Positions 7,400-15,633 of a stretch of DNA of 17,721 nt are shown one piece after another. The notes beneath the pieces are model-generated. The model did no database searches, had not been told where the DNA came from, and worked only from the letters and a program-made list of their open reading frames with translations. Where the stretch lies: contig USJF01000007.1 of assembly GCA_900554935.1 (NCBI GenBank), positions 1 to 17,721 of the forward strand. The letters are read 5' to 3'. Positions within the stretch are counted from its first letter, which is position 1. Each line of letters begins with the position of its first letter. Source of the stretch: an uncultured Porphyromonas sp. Lineage in GTDB: Bacteria > Bacteroidota > Bacteroidia > Bacteroidales > Porphyromonadaceae. The translations under genes were made by a program, and so were the position numbers.

Positions 7400-7482
7400 T
7401 GTGTCTACTTTTTCAGGAATAGAAGAAATGGAGTGTCTACACTTTCAGGAATGCGATAGTATAGCGTCCACATATTCCGCAT
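7400..7482. repeat. Direct repeats at 31-32-bp spacing, possible insertion-sequence end remnant
   Basis: Two 20-base copies, 7401-7420 and 7433-7452, agree at 18 of 20 positions (core GTGTCTAC..TTTCAGGAAT). A third degenerate copy at 7464-7482 matches the second at about 12 of 19 positions. The spacing of 32 and then 31 bases, and the TGTG at 7400-7403, recall the multiple terminal repeats of some insertion sequences such as the IS21 group. No transposase gene is in the window, so at most this is a solo or decayed end. The third copy runs into the palindrome array. Confidence 0.5.
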
Positions 7483-7560
7483 AGGGTGCGGAATGAATTC
7501 CGTATGCGTGCGGAACGCATTCCGTAGCCCTGCGGAATCCATTCCGTACGCATACGGAAT
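7474..7560. repeat. Tandem array of four 22-23-bp palindromic units
   Basis: Units begin at 7474, 7497, 7519 and 7541 (spacing 23, 22, 22). Each has the form ATTCCG-(6 to 8 bases)-CGGAAT. Unit 1 has perfect 7-bp arms (7474-7480 with 7488-7494). Unit 2 has 5-bp arms (7498-7502 with 7511-7515) that extend with G-T pairs. Unit 3 has 6-bp arms (7519-7524 with 7533-7538). Unit 4 has perfect 8-bp arms around a 4-base loop (7541-7548 with 7553-7560). A period of 22-23 is not a multiple of three, which argues against the short open frames crossing it. From 7561 to 7712 nothing further is recognised. Confidence 0.85.
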
Positions 7561-7712
7561 ATGAGGTTGATACATGAGGGGAATATATGGACCTAGGCCG
7601 AGATCCTTCCTCCAAATATCGCCACTCTGCAACACTCACCTTTACATACGTATATATTCGGTTCCATGTGGGCTGTGCCCATCAATCCTACAGAGTTACC
7701 TTGCTACAAAGT

Positions 7713-7752
7713 CAATAAGCCCGAGCAGTCAGATGACTGCTCGGGCTTATTG
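7713..7752 (-). terminator. Hairpin terminator of the WG-lipoprotein/secreted-protein operon
   Basis: A perfect 19-bp inverted repeat (7713-7731 with 7734-7752; in practice a 4-base loop AGAT) lies 22 bases beyond the stop codon of the gene ending at 7775. No long T-tract follows on the - strand, but the descending arm itself ends in CTTATT. Position and stem length make termination the most likely role. Confidence 0.75.
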
Positions 7753-7774
7753 TATGTGAGTGGTATTGTGGGTG

Positions 7775-8920
7775 TCAGAATAGACCGAGGATGCCGAGCA
7801 CCCCTCCCACCACAGCACCTACGGTATTGGCTCTTTTTTCTCGCTTAACTTGCTTCAATACCTTATCGTAGTGGTCTTTATCATATTCTGCGTAGCCAAT
7901 GAAGTTGGCCTCTCCCAATTTGTCGTCAAAGGTCTCTACCGCTACGAGCATCGCACATATGTAAGTGTTGTAATTGTTGTAAGACTTATCAAAGGGCATT
8001 AGGGTCATATAGAGGACATAAGTCTCATTTCTATATGCTCCATAAGGACTATCTCCTCTAAGCTTCCGCTCATATTGCTCGGCATTTGCTTCACTCATCT
8101 TCAGGATGGTTTCGCAGGGTTGATAGACAAAGTAAGTTTCCGCATTGTTGTAGCCCTGAGAAATGGAGTTGTCGCAATTGTATAACTCCGTAATTTGGTA
8201 GCCTCCTATCTCTGGGTTATAGGTTTCGGAGGAGCTGAATGGTCCTCTCTTCTCGTAGAAGGCGGTATTATTCTCCATCTGCTTTTCGAGGGTGGCGAGA
8301 TCCCCTTGAAGCAATCTTTTGAATTGATCTTTTACCCTTCGGAATTCAAACTTATCGTATCTGCAGACTTCTCCCTTCTCGGGTTCTTTGAGTAGAATGT
8401 AGTCAAGTAGCGTCTCATCATCCACCTTCTTCTGTCCGGTTTGTATGTAGTAGACAAGGCGAACCAGTGGCGTTAGCTCTACACAGCTATCCCTGAAACG
8501 ATGGTTGTAAGGACCATACATCTGAAGAACATTGTCATAGATCCCTTGATCAATACTCACGAGCAATGTGGTGTTGTCGGGCGCCTTGCACTTGGCATTG
8601 ATTATTGTAACATTATCAATTAGAGCATCTGTTCTCACCTCTTTCGGAGGAATAAACTCGGTGATTACAAGTGGTTTGTAGTGAAGATCTTTTAGATCTG
8701 CGCACCGAAATTTATTGTACTTATCTACCTTGTTGAGCAGTATGGATCTGTTTTGATCGTAGTCGGGTTTGCCCATCCACAGGGTATCTCCCACCTGTAG
8801 CTCTCTACCGAAGTAGGTGGTGAAATGATCTATCGTACTCTCCTGACCTTGGGCGGTCAGCTCAATGGCACCCAAGAGTAGGGCAGTCGTTGCTAGTAAA
8901 ATAGTCTTGATACTTTTCAT
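7775..8920 (-). CDS. Secreted protein of unknown function with hydrophobic C-terminal tail
   Basis: I do not recognise this 381-residue protein. Residues 1-23 look like a Sec signal peptide (MKSIKTILLATTALLLGAIE core, probable cut after Ala23 in LTAQGQ). No lipobox Cys is present. The mature part is mixed, with a fairly acidic and tyrosine-rich second half, a lysine/glutamate-rich region near residues 150-200 and five or so scattered cysteines. The last 16 residues after KREKRAN are hydrophobic and glycine-rich (TVGAVVGGVLGILGLF), resembling a glycine-zipper membrane segment that follows a basic patch. It starts 27 bases downstream of the WG-repeat lipoprotein gene and ends just before a strong hairpin, so the two are probably one transcript and may work together in the envelope. 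The gene is clearly real (long intact frame, signal peptide); its function is unknown. Confidence 0.75.
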   Translation of the reverse strand: MKSIKTILLATTALLLGAIELTAQGQESTIDHFTTYFGRELQVGDTLWMGKPDYDQNRSILLNKVDKYNKFRCADLKDLHYKPLVITEFIPPKEVRTDALIDNVTIINAKCKAPDNTTLLVSIDQGIYDNVLQMYGPYNHRFRDSCVELTPLVRLVYYIQTGQKKVDDETLLDYILLKEPEKGEVCRYDKFEFRRVKDQFKRLLQGDLATLEKQMENNTAFYEKRGPFSSSETYNPEIGGYQITELYNCDNSISQGYNNAETYFVYQPCETILKMSEANAEQYERKLRGDSPYGAYRNETYVLYMTLMPFDKSYNNYNTYICAMLVAVETFDDKLGEANFIGYAEYDKDHYDKVLKQVKREKRANTVGAVVGGVLGILGLF

Positions 8921-8947
8921 CGTTATCAGCTTTAATGATTAGCGATC

Positions 8948-10858
8948 TTAAAATCTGAGGTTGCTCTTTGGAATATAGACGATCTGCCCTTTCCACTTTA
9001 TTTTGCACCACTCACCATTCACTACCATCGCCTCCACCCTAGTGCCGCTATCGATGGTATTCAGTATCTCAGCATCGTAGTCGGGACTACTGCGAATCAC
9101 CGAATAGCCGTCGTAGGAGTGGATGGTTGCAGTTCGCCAGGCCTTTTCAGAAGCAACAGCTTTGGGTTTATCTTTAGTTGTAGAGGTTTGTTGGGTGGGC
9201 ACTTTCTCCGCCTTTTCTACCTTTTCGGCTGGCTGATTATCTTTCTTTTCAAGAGGCTCTTCTGCTTGCTCAGCACTCTCATCGCTCTCCTCCACCTCTA
9301 GCTCGGTGGTTGGGAAGGTGAATAGGATGGTCACCCTATTGTCGTCGGTGTGTGTGCGGAATTCCACCTCCTTAATCCCTTCCATCTTTTCGCCCATCGG
9401 CACTAGCTTGTACTGATTGCTTAGTTGGTTGGATATGCTGCTCTCGATAGTGGCTAGGTATTGCATCTTTTCGGGTGAGATATGAAGCTCCATGGATACT
9501 TGTCGTACCTTAGCGTCATTATTGTAGGTCGTGCCATACCAAAAGCTCCTGATCTTGACTATCTCCTCATCAAACGTTATTTTGGAGTTATAGAGTGTTA
9601 TGCCTTCGGCTAGAGTCAAGTTTTTGAGCTCTGATATCGCTTTGTCCTCACCATAGATAAGAGTAAATTCCCTTTTTCCCTTTTGAAGATCGCCAAGCGT
9701 GATGGACTGGTTGAGACCATCAACACTATGTGGGTCGTTGCCAACCAATGTCGTTAACCCCTTGAGGAGCTCCGTAGTATCGTAGTACTGTGATAGGAGC
9801 ATTGAGGGTTCATTGGAGTATAATTTAACTGGAAACCTTAGACCTTCAAATTGAGGATTGACAAGGTACTTCCCCTTTTTATCTACGAAACCCCAGTAGC
9901 TACCATTGAAGACGGCTAGTTTACCTTTGTAGATACAACCAATTTCCTTGAATTGAGGGTTGATGACATAGTTGCCATTTTTATCAATGACACCATAGAG
10001 TTCAGACCCCTTGGAGGCGGCGATCGCTACGTCGCTTTGAAATGAAAAGGCAGGCTGAAACTGTGGATTGATGGCATAGCTTCCCTTCTTATCAATGTAT
10101 CCAAAGGCGTCACCTTGTACCACCATCGCCACCCCTTCAGAGAAAGGCTCAGCGTAATCAAATTGCGGAGAGATCACTATTGTCCCCTTTCGGTCTATAA
10201 ACCCATACTTATCTCCAATTATTACTGCAGCGGTTCCTTCGCGGAAGTCCGAGGCACCATCAAACTGTGGGTTAATGGCATAGAGACCCTTCTTGTCTAG
10301 GTATCCATACTTACCACTCTCATCCTTGAATGGGGCTAGGCCATCCTTAAAGGTGCCGATATAGGTAAGTGTGGCGGGGATGACCTCCTGCCCCTTTTTG
10401 TCAATAGCGCCATACTTGCCCTCCCAGTTTTCGTAGACTGCTAGTCCATCGCTAAAGTTGCCGATGCTCTTCACTGTCTCACAGGTGAATAGGGTATTCC
10501 CCTTTTCGTCAATCGCCTGTAAATGCCCTCCACTCAGTGCTACAAAGGCGATGCCCTCGTTGAAGTCAGCTGCTACGGCATAGGTGGCAGGGATGGCATA
10601 GGCCCCCTTTTGGTTGATATAGCCATATTGGCCATTATTATTCAAGACCAGGGCTAGCCCATTTTTGCTAAATAGGGAGGCCCCTCTGAATTGAGGCATG
10701 ATGGCATACTCTCCTTTCCAATTGATATATCCAAATTGATTGCCTTGGCGAATAGGGATCAAGCCAAGGTCATACCACTCGTCGTTACCTCCATTGGAGC
10801 CACAACTAGATAGTAGCATCGTAAGGAGTGCCGTGGTGAGGAGTAATAATTTCTTCAT
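8948..10858 (-). CDS. WG-repeat lipoprotein with C-terminal bacterial SH3-like domain
   Basis: This 636-residue envelope protein starts with a lipoprotein signal (MKKLLLLTTALLTMLLSSC, lipid-anchored Cys19). Residues about 29-350 are nine WG-type repeats of 33-46 residues, with the pattern YGYIDKKGxYAINPQF...FxEGxAxV; repeats 5-9 are most regular and 3-4 most diverged. A middle region (about 350-518) has no family I recognise. Residues about 519-573 are a Glu/Lys/Pro-rich linker. Residues 574-636 look like a bacterial SH3 (SH3b) domain: GYSVIRSSPDYDAEILNTI, then GEWCKIKWKGQIVYIPKSNL. Such domains often bind peptidoglycan or peptides, suggesting an anchor between membrane and wall (inference). 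I chose the ATG at 10858 because it gives a proper lipoprotein signal; an in-frame ATG at 10930 would prepend 24 unrelated residues. A matching -7 promoter box lies 66-73 bases upstream. The role of WG repeats is not established. Confidence 0.88.
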   Translation of the reverse strand: MKKLLLLTTALLTMLLSSCGSNGGNDEWYDLGLIPIRQGNQFGYINWKGEYAIMPQFRGASLFSKNGLALVLNNNGQYGYINQKGAYAIPATYAVAADFNEGIAFVALSGGHLQAIDEKGNTLFTCETVKSIGNFSDGLAVYENWEGKYGAIDKKGQEVIPATLTYIGTFKDGLAPFKDESGKYGYLDKKGLYAINPQFDGASDFREGTAAVIIGDKYGFIDRKGTIVISPQFDYAEPFSEGVAMVVQGDAFGYIDKKGSYAINPQFQPAFSFQSDVAIAASKGSELYGVIDKNGNYVINPQFKEIGCIYKGKLAVFNGSYWGFVDKKGKYLVNPQFEGLRFPVKLYSNEPSMLLSQYYDTTELLKGLTTLVGNDPHSVDGLNQSITLGDLQKGKREFTLIYGEDKAISELKNLTLAEGITLYNSKITFDEEIVKIRSFWYGTTYNNDAKVRQVSMELHISPEKMQYLATIESSISNQLSNQYKLVPMGEKMEGIKEVEFRTHTDDNRVTILFTFPTTELEVEESDESAEQAEEPLEKKDNQPAEKVEKAEKVPTQQTSTTKDKPKAVASEKAWRTATIHSYDGYSVIRSSPDYDAEILNTIDSGTRVEAMVVNGEWCKIKWKGQIVYIPKSNLRF

Positions 10859-10923
10859 AGTCTTAATTGTTTTATACAGTAAATTACTCTTTAGACAACC
10901 TATTCTCTGGGATAGATGTACTG

Positions 10924-10931
10924 CAAACATA
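10924..10931 (-). promoter_or_regulatory. Candidate -7 box for the WG-lipoprotein operon
   Basis: Reads TATGTTTG on the - strand, an exact match to TAnnTTTG, in an A/T-rich stretch. Transcription would begin near 10917, giving a leader of about 60 bases. No clear -33 TTTG was found. It also supports the start at 10858, because the ATG at 10930 would overlap the box itself. Confidence 0.5.
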
Positions 10932-11036
10932 TTAAAAATAATTGATATAACTTAAGGTTTAGGCCCCTTTCCTGTGAATGTTATCTACATCTCTTAATCT
11001 GTGGACTCCTAAGTGCAACAGCCTATAATGTGAAAG

Positions 11037-11066
11037 GGGGTTCCGTCGCTATTGCGATGGAACCCC
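11037..11066 (-). terminator. Hairpin terminator downstream of gpmA
   Basis: A 13-bp stem with one G-T pair (11037-11049 with 11054-11066) closes the loop TATT, 31 bases after the gpmA stop. Only a short T-run follows on the - strand. It separates the mutS-gpmA transcript from the promoter of the WG-lipoprotein gene. The rest of 10859-11097 shows nothing else. Confidence 0.75.
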
Positions 11067-11097
11067 TTAATTGGAATTATACTAGTCCCAGTGTGGG

Positions 11098-11853
11098 TTA
11101 CTTTTGGCTTTTGCCTTGATTGGCTACTGCCTCCATGAGCTTCTTCACCTCCTCTGGATCGCCTACGAAGTAATCCTTTACTAGCTTCATGCCATTCTGC
11201 TCGTCGAACTCGAAGACGTATGGCACGGCGGTTGGAAGGTTGAGCGATACGATATCCTCATCGGAGATGCCTTTGAGCTTCTTGATGATGGCCCTCAGGC
11301 TATTGCCGTGAGCAGCTACAATAATATCATCGTGCTCGGAGAAGGAGGGGAATATCTCTTGCTCCCAGTAAGGCAGGATCCTTTGGATGGTATCCTTTAG
11401 GCTTTCGGTGAGGGGTAAGTCCTCTTTATTAACGTGGGCGTAGCGTACGTCGTTGTAGGGTGAGCGTGGATCGTCAGCCGCCAATGGTGCTGGTGGTACA
11501 TCGAAGCTACGACGCCAGATCAGTACCTGCTCATCGCCGTACTTGGCAGCGGTCTCAGCCTTATTGAGACCTTGGAGCATACCGTAGTGCTTCTCATTGA
11601 GTCGCCAGCTTTTCTTTACTGGGATCCAATCGAGGTCCATCTGGTCTAGGACGGTATTGAGTGTCTTAACGGCACGCTTTAGGTAGCTCGTAAAGGCAAG
11701 AGTGAAGTGAAAGCCCTCTTTCTTGAGCTGCTGTCCTGCTTTGACTGCCTCCTCCATACCGAGTGGAGTAAGGTCTACATCTGTCCAGCCAGTGAATCGA
11801 TTTTCGAGGTTCCACTGACTTTGTCCATGTCTGATTAAAACCAATCTTTTCAT
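11098..11853 (-). CDS. gpmA: 2,3-bisphosphoglycerate-dependent phosphoglycerate mutase
   Basis: This cytoplasmic glycolysis/gluconeogenesis enzyme interconverts 3- and 2-phosphoglycerate. The 251-residue product has normal length for the cofactor-dependent type. The N-terminal [20 protein letters not shown] contains the phosphorylated His9 in the RHG motif. [15 protein letters not shown] (84-98) holds the catalytic Glu87, and [11 protein letters not shown] (179-189) the second active-site His182. SPYNDVRYA and the [12 protein letters not shown] segment also fit. It starts 39 bases after the polyprenyl synthase stop on the same strand and is followed by a hairpin, so it is the last gene of a mutS-polyprenyl synthase-gpmA run. 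The pairing with those genes looks like simple housekeeping co-transcription rather than a shared pathway. Confidence 0.97.
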   Translation of the reverse strand: MKRLVLIRHGQSQWNLENRFTGWTDVDLTPLGMEEAVKAGQQLKKEGFHFTLAFTSYLKRAVKTLNTVLDQMDLDWIPVKKSWRLNEKHYGMLQGLNKAETAAKYGDEQVLIWRRSFDVPPAPLAADDPRSPYNDVRYAHVNKEDLPLTESLKDTIQRILPYWEQEIFPSFSEHDDIIVAAHGNSLRAIIKKLKGISDEDIVSLNLPTAVPYVFEFDEQNGMKLVKDYFVGDPEEVKKLMEAVANQGKSQK

Positions 11854-11892
11854 AATCTACAATCTTCTATATTGTTCTTAAATGACTTATTA

Positions 11893-12900
11893 CTATTTAT
11901 TTCGTGTGGCGATGTAATTGGCCACGGCTATAAGTGCATCACGGCTCTCGCTAGTGGGTAATGTACTCGCTATGATCTGCTTTGCTTCTTCTACCATCTC
12001 TACCATCTTTTTCGTGGCGTACTCTATGCCACCCATACGTGTGGCTAAGTCGATGACAAAGGTAATCTCGCCTCTCTTTAGTTGCTCATGCCGAAGTAGC
12101 TTGAGTACTTTGTCGCGCTCTTTGCTCTCTTGCTGAAGGGCGTATATTAGGGGGAGGGTTACTTTGTGCTCCGCTATGTCTTGCCCAAAGGGCTTACCAA
12201 GTTGGGCTGTTGGCTGGTAGTCGAAGATGTCATCTCGTATCTGGAAGGCGCGGCCTAGCAATTGTCCTATCTGCTCTATTGCTTTGAGTATTGCTATATC
12301 TTTTACGCCGCCCAATAAAGCTCCCACCAACATGCTACTTTCTATGAGAGAGGCGGTCTTGCGGTCGATAATCTCAAGGTATCTCTCTTCGGAATAATCG
12401 CCTAGCTCGGCTGTATCCATCTGCAGAAGCTCCCCTTCGGAAAGTCTTTTGCCTAGCGTGGCGAGCTGGAGTAAGATCTGCTTGTTATTGGTCTGAACCG
12501 CCTGCATCATCGCATTGGCGAGTAGGTAGTCACCAATTAGCACCGCCTTGTGATTGCCAAAGACCGCATTCATTGAGGGCACCCCTCTCCGGTGTCCGCT
12601 CTCATCTATTACGTCGTCGTGCACGAGTGAGGAGACGTGTAGTAGCTCAATAAAGGTTGACCCTTTGATGACCTCTTCCGTGATAGAACCAAAGCAATTG
12701 GCCGTAAGAAGTAGGAGGAGCGGACGCACCTGCTTAGCTGTCTGTCGGCTCAGCAATTCAGTTGCTTTGACAATGGTGGGAGCAATACTTTGTATAGAGC
12801 CGAGATAGGCCTCCTCAAATTGCTTGAGGGCCTCTTGGATCTCTTGAGGAATCTGCTCAATGAGTGTTGGGGATTGATTATATCGTTTGTCGCTCTGCAT
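11893..12900 (-). CDS. Long-chain all-trans polyprenyl diphosphate synthase
   Basis: This enzyme extends allylic diphosphates with isopentenyl diphosphate to make a long prenyl chain, most likely the menaquinone side chain. The 335-residue protein has both aspartate-rich motifs: LVHDDVIDESGHRRG (first motif, Asp95-Asp96 and Asp99, followed by the substrate-binding RR) and FQIRDDIFDY (second motif, Asp223-Asp224 and Asp227). KQVRPLLLLL (56-65) and the DRKTASLIE segment (179-187) are typical. The residue five before the first motif is Ser, which is small and fits a long rather than a short product; the exact chain length cannot be read from sequence. It begins 18 bases after mutS. It resembles octaprenyl synthase IspB, but the symbol is left empty because the product is uncertain. 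Confidence 0.92.
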   Translation of the reverse strand: MQSDKRYNQSPTLIEQIPQEIQEALKQFEEAYLGSIQSIAPTIVKATELLSRQTAKQVRPLLLLLTANCFGSITEEVIKGSTFIELLHVSSLVHDDVIDESGHRRGVPSMNAVFGNHKAVLIGDYLLANAMMQAVQTNNKQILLQLATLGKRLSEGELLQMDTAELGDYSEERYLEIIDRKTASLIESSMLVGALLGGVKDIAILKAIEQIGQLLGRAFQIRDDIFDYQPTAQLGKPFGQDIAEHKVTLPLIYALQQESKERDKVLKLLRHEQLKRGEITFVIDLATRMGGIEYATKKMVEMVEEAKQIIASTLPTSESRDALIAVANYIATRNK

Positions 12901-12918
12901 AAGTAACCTTGAATGCTT

Positions 12919-15567
12919 CTATGAATGGAGGTCTATTCCCTCCTTGCCACCCGTGAGGAGTCGCTGGATATTATTGAGTTTATTGAGGGCGTCAATAGGG
13001 GTGAGTTGATTGAGGTTGAGCCCTACAATCTCTTCTCTCACTTGACTGAGGAGTGGGTCGTCTAATTGGAAAAAGCTTAGTTGTACTGGTCCATCTTGTA
13101 TTTTCTTCTCGGGTAATCGTGGCTTGGAAGGTGCTTTGCTCCGTCCATTCTCTTGATCTCGCTCTCTTGCCGACTCCTCTAGCAGGGAGAGTATCTCTTC
13201 GGCACGGCCTATGATCTCCTTAGGCATTCCTGCCAGTTTGGCTACGTGAATACCGAAAGAGTGCTCGCTACCACCTGCTACTAGCTTTCGGAGGAATATG
13301 ATCTTGCCCTCCACCTCTTGTACAGTGACATTGTAATTCTTCACCCGATCAAAGTGCCGCTCAAGGTCATTGAGCTCGTGATAGTGTGTGGCAAATAGGG
13401 TCTTGGCCCGGCCCCGAGGATGGTCGTGGATATACTCTACGATCGCTTGTGCAATAGATATGCCGTCGTAGGTGCTGGTGCCACGACCTAGCTCATCGAT
13501 CAGTACCAAACTGCGGTTGGTGATGCCATTGAGGATGGTGGCGGCTTCGGTCATCTCTACCATAAAGGTGCTCTCTCCTCGGGATATGTTATCTGAGGCA
13601 CCAACACGGGTAAAGATACGATCTACGATGCCAATACGAGCGGCGCTAGCTGGTACATAGCTTCCAACTTGTGCGAGTAATACAATGAGGGCAGTCTGCC
13701 GGAGAAGTGCCGATTTACCTGCCATATTAGGGCCAGTAATAATGATCACCTGCTGTACCTCATTATCTAGGAATAGGTCGTTGGGAATATAGCTTTCGCC
13801 GGGAGGCATCAACCGCTCAATAACTGGGTGCCTGCCCGCTTCGATATCTATGGTGTCGCTATTATCTACTACAGGACACGAGTAGCCATAAAGTGCAGCC
13901 GCTTCAGCAAAGGAGCTTAGCACATCGATCTGTGAGAGCACGGTGGCATCAGATTGGATCTCTTTGATAAAGCCCCGCACGTAGTTGAGTAGCTGATCGT
14001 AGATCTCATTCTCTAAGATCTGTATTCGCTCTTCTGCCCCTAGGATTTTACTTTCGTACTCCTTTAGCTCGGGGGTGATAAAGCGCTCCGCTTGGGTTAA
14101 GGTCTGCTTGCGAATCCACTCCTCTGGGACCTTATCTTTGTGGGTGTTGCGCACCTCAATATAGTAACCGAAGACATTATTGTAGGCGACTTTAAGGCTA
14201 GGAATGCCGGTCCGTTCGCTCTCACGATTGCGGAGATTGATAAGATACTCCTTACTACCGCTGAGGATATCTCGTAGCTCGTCCAAGCGACTATCAAAGC
14301 CTTTGGCGATTACATTGCCCTTGCCCAGTTGGTTGGGTGTTTCTTCGTTGATGGTCTTCTCAATCCGCTCTGCCAATTCCTCTAGCGGGTCTAGTGCGAT
14401 ACTAAGCTCTTTTAGTGAAGCATCGCCAGTATTGTAGAGGGCTCCCATAATCGGTTTCACTAGTCGAAGTCCACTGGCTAATTGCCGTAGCTCACGAGGA
14501 TTAATGCGTAGTACTGATACTTTACTTGCTAGACGCTCTAAGTCCCCTATTTCCGAGAGAATTTCCGATAACTGGTGTCGTAGCTCCTCTCTCTCGAGCA
14601 ACGCAGTGACGGATGCTTGTCGCTGGGCAATCTCACGTGCATCGAGTAAAGGAAATACCAGCCAACGCTTAAGCAATCGCCCGCCCATCGGAGTGCGAGT
14701 GTGGTCAATGACGCTGATAAGCGAATTGCCATCCTCATTGAGTGGTTGGAGAATCTCGAGATTGCGGAGCGTAAAGCGGTCAAGCTGTACGTAGCGATTC
14801 TCCTCTATCTTATGGATAGTGTTGATGTGCTGTATTTCAGAGTGGTGTGTTGCTTCGAGGTAGTATAGGATCGCTCCACAGGCGATGATGGCCAATATCT
14901 CCTGCTCTATTCCAAAAGCCTTAAGGTGCTTTACTTCGAAGTGCTTTAGGAGTCGATCGCGTCCGTAATCTTGTGTAAATGTCCAGTCTTCCAAAGGATA
15001 GAGATTGAGACGCTCCCCGAAAAGGGTGAGCACCTCATGCTCTGTTCCTCGCTTCACCAGTATCTCTTTAGGATTGAAGTTGGCAAGGAGCTTATCTATC
15101 TCATCGTGGCTCCCCTCACTGCAAACAAATTCGCCAGTCGAGAGGTCAAGTAGTGCTACCCCAGCCTTACCTCCACCAAGTGCAATAGCTGCAAGGAAGT
15201 TATTGGTATTTGCCTCAAGGACCGAGTCGTCCATTGTAAGTCCGGGTGTTACCACCTCTGTCACAGCTCGTTTTACCAGCTTCTTAGCCAGCTTAGGATC
15301 CTCCATTTGGTCGCAGATAGCCACTCGCTTCCCTTTGCGTACCAGTTTCGGAAGATAATTATCGAGCGCGTGGTGGGGAAATCCCGCCATCGGCTCATCG
15401 CCCCTCCTTGTGAGTGTGATATTAAGTAGGCGAGAGACCTCTACCGCATCGTCGTTGAAGGTTTCATAAAAGTCGCCCACTCTAAAGAGCAATAACGCAC
15501 CTGGGTACTGCTCCTTAAAGCGTCGAAATTGTGCCATCATTGGCGTCTCCGAAACCTTTTTCGCCAT
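12919..15567 (-). CDS. mutS: DNA mismatch repair protein MutS
   Basis: This ATPase recognises mismatches and small loops in newly replicated DNA and starts repair with MutL. The 882-residue protein is full length for MutS1. The N-terminal mismatch-binding Phe-Tyr-Glu is at 33-35 (VGDFYETF). The clamp and lever domains span roughly 260-570. The ATPase core has Walker A TGPNMAGKS (611-619), the segment ASDNISRGESTFMVEM (657-672), Walker B LVLIDELGRGTSTYDG (687-702, Asp691-Glu692) and ATHYHEL (726-732). QLSFF at 829-833 is a good match to the beta sliding-clamp binding motif. Start 15567 has the expected MAKKVSETPMMAQF N-terminus and lies just downstream of a promoter-like box. mutL is not in the window. 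Confidence 0.98.
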   Translation of the reverse strand: MAKKVSETPMMAQFRRFKEQYPGALLLFRVGDFYETFNDDAVEVSRLLNITLTRRGDEPMAGFPHHALDNYLPKLVRKGKRVAICDQMEDPKLAKKLVKRAVTEVVTPGLTMDDSVLEANTNNFLAAIALGGGKAGVALLDLSTGEFVCSEGSHDEIDKLLANFNPKEILVKRGTEHEVLTLFGERLNLYPLEDWTFTQDYGRDRLLKHFEVKHLKAFGIEQEILAIIACGAILYYLEATHHSEIQHINTIHKIEENRYVQLDRFTLRNLEILQPLNEDGNSLISVIDHTRTPMGGRLLKRWLVFPLLDAREIAQRQASVTALLEREELRHQLSEILSEIGDLERLASKVSVLRINPRELRQLASGLRLVKPIMGALYNTGDASLKELSIALDPLEELAERIEKTINEETPNQLGKGNVIAKGFDSRLDELRDILSGSKEYLINLRNRESERTGIPSLKVAYNNVFGYYIEVRNTHKDKVPEEWIRKQTLTQAERFITPELKEYESKILGAEERIQILENEIYDQLLNYVRGFIKEIQSDATVLSQIDVLSSFAEAAALYGYSCPVVDNSDTIDIEAGRHPVIERLMPPGESYIPNDLFLDNEVQQVIIITGPNMAGKSALLRQTALIVLLAQVGSYVPASAARIGIVDRIFTRVGASDNISRGESTFMVEMTEAATILNGITNRSLVLIDELGRGTSTYDGISIAQAIVEYIHDHPRGRAKTLFATHYHELNDLERHFDRVKNYNVTVQEVEGKIIFLRKLVAGGSEHSFGIHVAKLAGMPKEIIGRAEEILSLLEESARERDQENGRSKAPSKPRLPEKKIQDGPVQLSFFQLDDPLLSQVREEIVGLNLNQLTPIDALNKLNNIQRLLTGGKEGIDLHS

Positions 15568-15605
15568 CTTAATTCTTCAAATAGCCTCTTACCTATTGTG
15601 AGATA

Positions 15606-15613
15606 CAAATATA
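15606..15613 (-). promoter_or_regulatory. Candidate -7 box for mutS
   Basis: Reads TATATTTG on the - strand, an exact TAnnTTTG match, in the 66-base gap between mazG and mutS. Transcription would start near 15599, giving a leader of about 30 bases. This suggests mutS and the two genes after it can be transcribed independently of mazG. No clear -33 element is visible. Confidence 0.5.
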
Positions 15614-15633
15614 CCTCTTTTTACCGAGACTCT

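Noticed and set aside
7474..7560. CRISPR array
   Set aside because: The units are contiguous palindromes of 22-23 bp with no unique spacers, and no cas genes are near.
7405..7639. Two overlapping - strand open frames of 76 and 64 codons crossing the palindrome array
   Set aside because: They are two frames over the same repeat array. The 22-23-bp unit does not keep a reading frame, and neither product has a signal, motif or ribosome-binding support.
10859..10930. Upstream in-frame ATG for the WG-repeat protein
   Set aside because: It would bury the lipoprotein signal peptide internally and overlaps the -7 promoter box. The ATG at 10858 gives a proper lipobox protein.
10964..11039. Inverted repeat CCCCTTTC (10964-10971) with GAAAGGGG (11032-11039)
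   Set aside because: Eight bases separated by 60, and the right arm is already part of the gpmA terminator; likely coincidence.
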